Source: an uncultured Treponema sp. (GTDB taxonomy: Bacteria > Spirochaetota > Spirochaetia > Treponematales > Treponemataceae). Taken from it: a stretch of DNA of 19,570 nucleotides. The notes under the pieces are model-generated. The model was not told the DNA's origin, ran no database searches, and saw only the letters and a program-made list of their open reading frames with translations. Below, piece by piece: positions 14,629 through 19,570 of the stretch (the first letter of the stretch is position 1; each line of letters opens with the position of its first letter). A program made the position numbers and the translations under genes. The stretch covers positions 1 through 19,570 of the forward strand of contig CAJPTT010000004.1 in the NCBI GenBank assembly GCA_905373565.1. Direction: 5' to 3'.

Positions 14629-15551
14629 AGCGGTCAAAGCAGGTAAGCGGGGCAGCCGCGTTTGAAGCTTACTACAGCGCTCTTTTCGGCGGCCGTTGGC
14701 AGGCGCTTCGGGAAGCGCTCCTGCAAGAGACGCAGCCGGTTGCGTTTTCGGTGCGCGGCGGAAAGCCGTACTATCTTGATCAGGCGAGCATCTATGCAGC
14801 GCAGGCGCTTCCGCCGATTGATGAGGGCAGCTATTTGGATATGTGCGCCGCTCCGGGCGGTAAAACACTGGTGCTCGCCTCCGGTATGGGACAGGATGCG
14901 CAGATACAGGCAAACGAGCTTTCACGTGCGCGGCGTGCACGGCTGCTAACCGTCCTTGATGAGCACCTGCCGCCGGACATCAGAACCCGCATCGAAGTTA
15001 CCGGCTATGACGCCGCTACCCTCCCCCGTTACCGGAAAGCGTGTTACGACCGCATTTTACTGGATGCGCCCTGTTCTTCGGAGCGCCATGTAATTACCGA
15101 TGAAAAATACCTTGCCTGCTGGACACCTGCACGAATTAAAATGCTGACACAGCGGCAATGGGCGCTCCTTTCGGCGGCTTTCCTACTATTAAAACCGGGC
15201 GGCTTTTTAGTGTACGCAACCTGCGCGCTTGCCGATGCGGAAAACGACGGCGTTGTACAAAAGCTGTTAAAAAAATACGGAACCGCAGCTGTCGTTCATA
15301 GCGGTACCGCAGCAACGGAATTTACCGCAGCCGATACCGAAATAACTGACGGAAGTGTCCCTGCGGTTCATAGAGATACGGCAACAGTAGAACCGGACGA
15401 GGTAAATTCCGAAACAGTCGGCAAAAACACTACACCGCCCATACTCGGCGAAAAAACACTGTTCGGCAGCCGGTTTTTACCCGATACCTGCGGGGAAGCA
15501 GGCCCCTTGTATTTTTCGCTTATCGAGAAAGTGAACCACGAGAAGCTGTAA
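14625..15551 (+). CDS. NOL1/NOP2/Sun-type RNA (cytosine-5) methyltransferase
   Basis: An S-adenosylmethionine-dependent RNA m5C methyltransferase of the RsmB/RsmF/NSUN class. Motifs in the 308 residues: SAM-binding DMCAAPGGKT (72-81), NELSRARRARLL (97-108), DAPCSSERH (147-155) with the PC cysteine C150, and YATCALADAEND (197-208) with the TC nucleophile C200. It lacks the N-terminal NusB-like domain of RsmB and the C-terminal PUA-like domain of RsmF, so it is a minimal enzyme, closer in size to NSUN4-type proteins. Residues about 221-275 form a Thr/Ala/Glu-rich linker before the last strand (PLYFSLIEK). It starts with GTG overlapping the previous stop, with GGAG eight bases upstream. Confidence 0.88.
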   Translation: MKRSKQVSGAAAFEAYYSALFGGRWQALREALLQETQPVAFSVRGGKPYYLDQASIYAAQALPPIDEGSYLDMCAAPGGKTLVLASGMGQDAQIQANELSRARRARLLTVLDEHLPPDIRTRIEVTGYDAATLPRYRKACYDRILLDAPCSSERHVITDEKYLACWTPARIKMLTQRQWALLSAAFLLLKPGGFLVYATCALADAENDGVVQKLLKKYGTAAVVHSGTAATEFTAADTEITDGSVPAVHRDTATVEPDEVNSETVGKNTTPPILGEKTLFGSRFLPDTCGEAGPLYFSLIEKVNHEKL

Positions 15552-15576
15552 AAAACAGGAGTTTTTACAGCTTCTC
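15540..15576. repeat. Long stem-loop containing the methyltransferase stop codon
   Basis: GAGAAGCTGTAAAAAAC (15540-15556) and GTTTTTACAGCTTCTC (15561-15576) form a 16-bp stem with one bulged A and an AGGA loop. The TAA stop of the methyltransferase (15549-15551) is inside the left arm. No T-run follows, so trmB downstream can still be transcribed. Read on the minus strand the core is TAAAAAC-TCCT-GTTTTT, the same pattern as the elements at 1682 and 13585. Confidence 0.8.
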
Positions 15577-15597
15577 TCACAGCAAAGAAGGAATACC

Positions 15598-16341
15598 ATG
15601 ATACCGGAACAGACAGACCAACGTGAACAAACCGGCGCAGCCGATATGCCGCCGCAGGGACGCCCCATTAGAACCTTTGTACTAAGGAAAGGCCGGATTA
15701 CCGAGGCTCAAAAAAAAGCTTATGCGGAATATGCGCCGCGCTGGTGCATCCCCTACAAAGCGCAGCAGCTTTCTTTTACAGAGACCTTTGCGAATGAGCA
15801 TCCGGTTATCATCGAAATAGGATTCGGCATGGGGGGCGCAACAGCTGAAATCGCAGCACAGCATCCCGAAATCAACTATATCGGCATTGAGGTTTTTCAG
15901 GCCGGGGTCGGAAAGCTCTTAAACGAAATTGAGCAGCGCGGTCTTAAAAACATCCGCATTATCGAACATGACGCTATCGAAGTGCTGGAATATATGATCC
16001 CCGACGCCTCAATCGCAGGGTTCCATATCTTTTTTCCCGACCCGTGGCAAAAGAAAAAACACCATAAACGGCGGCTGCTCCATCGCCCGAGAACCGGCCT
16101 GCTGGCTCAAAAATTGCAAGAAAACGGCTATCTCTATATGGTAACCGATTGGTACGACTATGCGGAGGACGCCTTTGCCGAACTTTCCGCTACCGAAGGG
16201 ATTCGTTCAAAATACGAAGGCTTCGCCCCTCCGCAGCCATGGCGTCCCAAAACCAAGTTCGAGCAAAAAGGCCTCAACAAAGCGCACCCCATCACCGAAC
16301 TGATGTTCATCCGGACTAGGCACAGCAAGGATAATACCTAA
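15598..16341 (+). CDS. trmB: tRNA (guanine-N7-)-methyltransferase
   Basis: TrmB makes m7G46 in the variable loop of tRNAs using S-adenosylmethionine. The 247-residue protein has the full set of family motifs: RTFVLRKGRIT (25-35), the SAM site IEIGFGMGG, the signature HIFFPDPWQKKKHHKRR, TDWYDYAEDAF, and WRPKTKFEQKGL before the last strand ELMFIR. The first 24 residues are a short polar extension. The ATG has AAGGA upstream. It is the third RNA-modifying gene in a row, 46 bp after the methyltransferase and beyond a strong stem-loop. Confidence 0.97.
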   Translation: MIPEQTDQREQTGAADMPPQGRPIRTFVLRKGRITEAQKKAYAEYAPRWCIPYKAQQLSFTETFANEHPVIIEIGFGMGGATAEIAAQHPEINYIGIEVFQAGVGKLLNEIEQRGLKNIRIIEHDAIEVLEYMIPDASIAGFHIFFPDPWQKKKHHKRRLLHRPRTGLLAQKLQENGYLYMVTDWYDYAEDAFAELSATEGIRSKYEGFAPPQPWRPKTKFEQKGLNKAHPITELMFIRTRHSKDNT

Positions 16342-16386
16342 CTAAAATAGCTCGGGTACGATTGATCTAGTCATTGTACGGTTCAA

Positions 16387-16686
16387 TTAATTAAGGGCTT
16401 CCACTTCTGCTTTAGACAATCCTGTCATCTTTTCTATAAATGAGATTTCGCAATTTGCTTGTTTCATAAGCCGTGCTGTTTCAAGAGCCTTTTGATGAGA
16501 CCCTTCAGCAAGACCAAGGGTTTTGCCACGTTCAAGGCCTTTCCGTTCCGATTCGCTTATCATCGATAGCCGGTCGCTTTCATATTCCCAAGCGGCCTCA
16601 TATCGCTTCCGTTCTTGCTCATCCAGATAAAAGATATCCATTACCTTATTTGCCTTGGTCATGACCGGATTTCCTTGTGCGAGCAT
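16387..16686 (-). pseudogene. C-terminal remnant of a Rpn-family nuclease/putative transposase
   Basis: The 99 residues match only the tail of the PD-(D/E)XK 'Rpn family recombination-promoting nuclease/putative transposase' proteins common in Treponema: MLAQGNPVMTKANKVMDIFY, then RKRYEAAWEYESD, a Glu/Gly/Lys stretch, and the final FIEKMTGLSKAEVEAL repeat motif. The catalytic N-terminal domain, about 200 residues, is absent; an in-frame TAG lies four codons upstream of the ATG and the DNA beyond it is unrelated and palindromic. A GGAGGAGAG site before the ATG could allow a short peptide to be made, but a decayed insertion is the simpler reading. Confidence 0.7.
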
Positions 16687-16701
16687 AGCTCTCTCCTCCT
16701 A

Positions 16702-16824
16702 TCTTTTGAAAACATGCAGGCATCTACTTCGTTATTTCACAAAAATTAGTCCTCGACGTGCAAAAGCACGCCTGCGGGTAATTTTTGTTCATGCCTCGTA
16801 TCTGCTCCGCCTCTTTTCAAAAGA
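16702..16824. repeat. Large nested imperfect palindrome next to the Rpn remnant
   Basis: Four nested pairs: TCTTTTGAAAA (16702-16712) with TTTTCAAAAGA (16814-16824); AGGCAT (16718-16723) with ATGCCT (16791-16796); CAAAAATTA (16740-16748) with TAATTTTTG (16779-16787); CGTGC (16757-16761) with GCACG (16766-16770) around AAAA. The whole 123 bp could fold into one long hairpin. It has no coding content and may be a miniature mobile element or the scar of one. Confidence 0.6.
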
Positions 16825-17044
16825 GCTGGTTATGACAAATCACAGCCAGTTTATCACTTTTTGACCTTTATCGGTAGAGAATTTTTCCCATATCTGAAAT
16901 CATGATTTTTTCCATAACTTTATCGCATAGGAGAGGATACATACATCATAACGGATTTTTATGAAAGCCGGATATTTTCATTCTCTTCACTACTGCCATA
17001 AACGATATCGTTAAAAATAGAGCACGCACTAAAAATGCGAGGTC
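16825..17044. other. AT-rich non-coding stretch with two short perfect palindromes
   Basis: No gene is convincing here. AAATCATGATTT (16897-16908) and AACGATATCGTT (17001-17012) are perfect 12-bp palindromes. The second ends 32 bp before the -35 of the next promoter and could be a regulator site. ATGAAA and TTTCAT (16961-16981) make a weak further repeat. Confidence 0.4.
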
Positions 17045-17073
17045 TTGCATGTTCCAATCGGACAAGGTATACT
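17045..17073 (+). promoter_or_regulatory. Candidate promoter of the membrane protein-aroH unit
   Basis: TTGCAT (-35, 3 of 6) and TATACT (-10, 5 of 6) are 17 bp apart. The -10 ends nine bases before the ATG at 17083, so the transcript would have almost no leader. This geometry is one reason to prefer that ATG over one at 17035. Confidence 0.45.
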
Positions 17074-17082
17074 CCGTTTTTG

Positions 17083-17436
17083 ATGGCATCTCCCACAATT
17101 CGAAAACAGGTTACTATTCGGTTTTTACACAGAACCGTGCTTTTTCTCTTTACTGTTCTGATTGCCTTGGTCGCCCTGTTCGTTTTGGGAAATATTCAAA
17201 ATTTTTTGGATTCAAGCCAGATCATTATTCTACGGTTTCTTACTGCAAGCGGTATTTTACTGTTCTTATTCGCCGTTTTTGCCTTTCTGTTTGAAATCAA
17301 CTATAGTATCCGGTTACGGAAGCCATACTATCTCGGCCGTTGTCTTATCAGCGTTATCGCTTGCATATTCGGATTGGTAACTGCGATCGCAGCCGCCGTT
17401 ATTCTATTACTTTCTACCGGCCTTAATCCGATATAA
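17083..17436 (+). CDS. Small integral membrane protein of unknown function
   Basis: A 117-residue protein with three hydrophobic segments, at about 16-35 (TVLFLFTVLIALVALFVL), 47-69 (a Leu/Phe-rich stretch from IIILRFLTAS) and 86-112 (ISVIACIFGLVTAIAAAVIL), separated by short Arg/Lys-rich or polar loops. I do not recognise the family. Neither start has a Shine-Dalgarno site; I chose ATG 17083 (MASPTIRKQ) because a promoter-like -10 lies just before it, while an upstream ATG at 17035 would put that promoter inside the gene. AroH follows after nine bases, so they are co-transcribed. Confidence 0.65.
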   Translation: MASPTIRKQVTIRFLHRTVLFLFTVLIALVALFVLGNIQNFLDSSQIIILRFLTASGILLFLFAVFAFLFEINYSIRLRKPYYLGRCLISVIACIFGLVTAIAAAVILLLSTGLNPI

Positions 17437-17445
17437 GGAAATACA

Positions 17446-17817
17446 ATGCTCTTTAGGAAAAAACTGTATGCGGGCAGAGCCGCCATATCCGCTCAAAACA
17501 CAGCGGATAATGTTCAAGCGGCTGTCGTTACCGCGTACACACGCTTTTTAGAACTCAATAGATTACATGAAAAAGATATCGTTTCTCTGCAATTTTCAGT
17601 TACAACCGATATAACGGCGGCAAATCCTGCAACTTTATTGCGCTCTGCAGGTTTTGCTTCTGAAACCGTGCTTTTTTGCAGTGCGGAACCGAATATCGAC
17701 GGCAGCCGACCCGGCATCATCCGGTTTCTTTTTTATTTCTATGGAAAAAAGAAGCCCGTACCGGTTTATTTGGGCGAAGCGGAAAAACTTCGACCGGATC
17801 TGTTTAATAAAGAATAG
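17446..17817 (+). CDS. aroH: Chorismate mutase, monofunctional AroH class
   Basis: AroH converts chorismate to prephenate for Phe and Tyr synthesis. The 123-residue length equals that of the Bacillus subtilis-type enzyme, a trimer with a pseudo-alpha/beta-barrel fold. Matched positions: the NTADNV helix start (18-23), the T-T-D-I and N-P-A segment (53-62), R66, C78 and E81 (FCSAE), R93 (GIIRFLF), Y108 (VYL) and LRPDL (115-119). The N-terminal RGA motif, which supplies an active-site Arg in that enzyme, reads GRA here (10-12), so the Arg is shifted by one. The Phe before the conserved PA is Asn. The ATG has AAGGAAA upstream, nine bases after the membrane gene stop. Confidence 0.85.
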   Translation: MLFRKKLYAGRAAISAQNTADNVQAAVVTAYTRFLELNRLHEKDIVSLQFSVTTDITAANPATLLRSAGFASETVLFCSAEPNIDGSRPGIIRFLFYFYGKKKPVPVYLGEAEKLRPDLFNKE

Positions 17818-17876
17818 GCTTGCAGTTTTTCGAGGTTCTCTGCATAAATTTTTTTCTTTAAGGACATTCTAGTTTT

Positions 17877-19511
17877 ATGAGCAGCAAAGAAAACAACACA
17901 TCGGTATGGATGATAAGCCGTGAATATGCCGGTTTTGCGGAAGCGGGCGGAGTAAAAAATGTCGTAAAGTCTTTAGCCGAAGCAGCTTCCGACTACGGTC
18001 TTGAGGTTACGGTATTTTTACCCCGTTACGGCAATAATACCGAGCAACTCAATAACTGCAGCGGTGAGGTTACTATCCGTGTAGGAGACACAACGCATAC
18101 GGTACGCTTTTTTGAGCTTTTGAAGAAGGATATCCGTTTTATCTTTATCGATTCAGAAATTTTTACGGAAAAGCGAGATATTTATACTTATTGCACTGAA
18201 GAAATTGAAGATTTTAGAAAAAAACTGCATCGGCCGGATCTAAAAAAAGGAGACGGCTATATAGACAGCCACGAAATGAACGTATTGTTTCAGAAAGCAG
18301 TCTATTGTTACGGATTGCGGCATCATACCGCCCCGCATGTTCTGCATTGCCATGATGCCCATACAGCCATGCTGCCTGCATTTATCTTTACCCGCTGTAC
18401 AGGCAGGCTGCTTTTTCGGCACACTCGCGCACTTATTACCATTCATAATGCAGGAGACGGATATCGGCAAACCTTTGATTCATTTGAATACGCAGCTCAT
18501 TTAACCGACCTTCCTCATCGAGTATTAGAGTATGGCAGAATTGGCGATGCAGTTGAACCGTTTCTTGTCGGTTCGGCCTTTGCCGAATTGACTACCGTGT
18601 CCCCTTGGTATGCCAAACAGCTGGTTTCTCCCGAACAATCGCCGTATTCCTATCATTTTTCGCAAGCGCTCGCTCAAAAACATATCCGCGTTACCGGCAT
18701 TACCAACGGAATCGATTTTATGGCCTATGACCCGCGCACTCCCGATCAATCGGGACTTCCGTTTGCGTTCGACGTACAAAAAGAACGGTTTGAAGGAAAA
18801 TACGCCTGCCGCTCATTTTTACTCAACGAATTGCAAGCAAAGAGCCGCAGTCTACCGATGTATGAAGGGATTCTGCAATACGGTGATGTAGACAAAACGG
18901 AAGAAAACAAAACGCTCTACTTGATGTATCACGGTAGATTGGTTTACCAAAAAGGGGTAGACGTATTACTCAAAGCGATGCCCCGTATATTGGAACACTC
19001 CCCTACTCTGCGTTTTATCGTAATGGGACAGGGAAATCCCGATCTGGAAGGCAAAGCAATCGAACTCGCTGCCGCACTATCCGGTAAATTCGTCTATTGC
19101 AAGGGTTATAATCGAAAACTTGCCAGACTCATCACCGCAGCGGCCGATTTTATCGTTTTACCGAGTTTATTTGAACCGTGCGGTTTGGAAGACCTGATCG
19201 CACAAGTTTACGGTACTATCCCGATTGCAAATGCACAAGGAGGTTTGCAAAAGATTGTCGACGGAAAAACAGGTTTTTTATATACGATACCCGCAGGCGA
19301 AGAACAAAACACCGACGCACATGTTCATACATTAACAAAGACAGTGCTGAAACAAGCGGAATATTTTTTTAAGAGCGGCAAAGCAAAACTCACCGATATT
19401 CCGTATTTTAAAGACATTGTTTTACAATCGTACGATGCACTTCGTACGGAATTCTCATGGAAGCATATTTTTGCCGAACGGTATCTTAAACTCTATTTTC
19501 CTCACAGATAG
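17877..19511 (+). CDS. glgA: Glycogen synthase (ADP-glucose type, GT5 family)
   Basis: GlgA extends alpha-1,4-glucan chains from a sugar nucleotide in the cytoplasm. The 544-residue protein has a GT-B fold: an N-terminal starch-synthase domain with EAGGVKNVV (22-30), HCHD (157-160), TIHNAG (188-193) and TTVSPWYAKQL, the linker ITNGID (275-280), then a C-terminal glycosyltransferase domain with GRLVYQKG (R354, K359), FEPCGLEDL (E433) and AQGGL (453-457). It is about 65 residues longer than the E. coli enzyme, mainly around 110-130 and 285-350. The donor-binding KxGG motif reads EAGG. The start has AAGGAC 11 bases upstream; 59 bp separate it from aroH. Confidence 0.92.
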   Translation: MSSKENNTSVWMISREYAGFAEAGGVKNVVKSLAEAASDYGLEVTVFLPRYGNNTEQLNNCSGEVTIRVGDTTHTVRFFELLKKDIRFIFIDSEIFTEKRDIYTYCTEEIEDFRKKLHRPDLKKGDGYIDSHEMNVLFQKAVYCYGLRHHTAPHVLHCHDAHTAMLPAFIFTRCTGRLLFRHTRALITIHNAGDGYRQTFDSFEYAAHLTDLPHRVLEYGRIGDAVEPFLVGSAFAELTTVSPWYAKQLVSPEQSPYSYHFSQALAQKHIRVTGITNGIDFMAYDPRTPDQSGLPFAFDVQKERFEGKYACRSFLLNELQAKSRSLPMYEGILQYGDVDKTEENKTLYLMYHGRLVYQKGVDVLLKAMPRILEHSPTLRFIVMGQGNPDLEGKAIELAAALSGKFVYCKGYNRKLARLITAAADFIVLPSLFEPCGLEDLIAQVYGTIPIANAQGGLQKIVDGKTGFLYTIPAGEEQNTDAHVHTLTKTVLKQAEYFFKSGKAKLTDIPYFKDIVLQSYDALRTEFSWKHIFAERYLKLYFPHR

Positions 19512-19570
19512 ATTTTTTCTTGTTATTGAGCGCTCCTCTTTTTATGCCGATATAAAAAAAGAATTAATAG

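Noticed and set aside
17035..17082. Upstream ATG giving a 133-residue membrane protein
   Set aside because: No ribosome site, and the added segment would contain the promoter-like TTGCAT-17-TATACT.
19512..19570. Terminator or start of a further gene after glgA
   Set aside because: Only 59 bp remain; they are AT-rich with no stem-loop or open frame that can be supported.

Overview
The window looks like chromosomal DNA of an oral-type Treponema (spirochaete). Three things point there. A V-type ATPase operon runs in the order E, DUF2764, A, B, D, I. A porin of the treponemal major outer sheath protein (Msp/Tpr) family is present. The base composition is moderate, richer in G+C than T. denticola, which would suit the T. 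vincentii/T. medium group; the species call is inference.

Layout. Positions 1-5990 (minus strand) hold the V-ATPase operon, with the last visible gene (subunit I) cut by the left edge. Genes overlap by 4-20 bp or nearly touch, except for a 75-bp gap with a strong stem-loop between atpB and atpD. Positions 6150-7205 (minus) encode an aldose 1-epimerase upstream of the operon. A divergent intergenic region (7206-7466) carries two promoters and two related palindromes. On the plus strand, 7467-11686 holds a probable degenerate SDR-fold protein, a methyl-accepting chemotaxis protein translationally coupled to a YkgJ-type cysteine-cluster protein, and a shikimate kinase lacking some family residues. 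A near-consensus promoter (TTGACA-17-TAAAAT) then drives the outer sheath porin (11883-13565), closed by a clear intrinsic terminator.

Positions 13755-16341 form an RNA-modification operon: an RluA-type pseudouridine synthase, a NOL1/NOP2/Sun-type methyltransferase and the tRNA (m7G46) methyltransferase TrmB. A truncated Rpn-family nuclease/transposase remnant and a large imperfect palindrome (16387-16824) follow. Last comes a plus-strand cluster of a small membrane protein, an AroH-class chorismate mutase and a glycogen synthase (17083-19511).

How the genes fit together. The ATPase handles ion-coupled membrane energetics. GalM and GlgA serve sugar and glycogen metabolism, AroK and AroH the aromatic pathway, and the MCP senses stimuli. 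No complete new system is evident. The most unusual material is small in scale: hairpin families that recur at gene boundaries and in promoter regions, promoters placed almost on the start codon without a Shine-Dalgarno sequence, a probable pseudo-enzyme SDR, and several enzymes with substitutions at family-defining residues.
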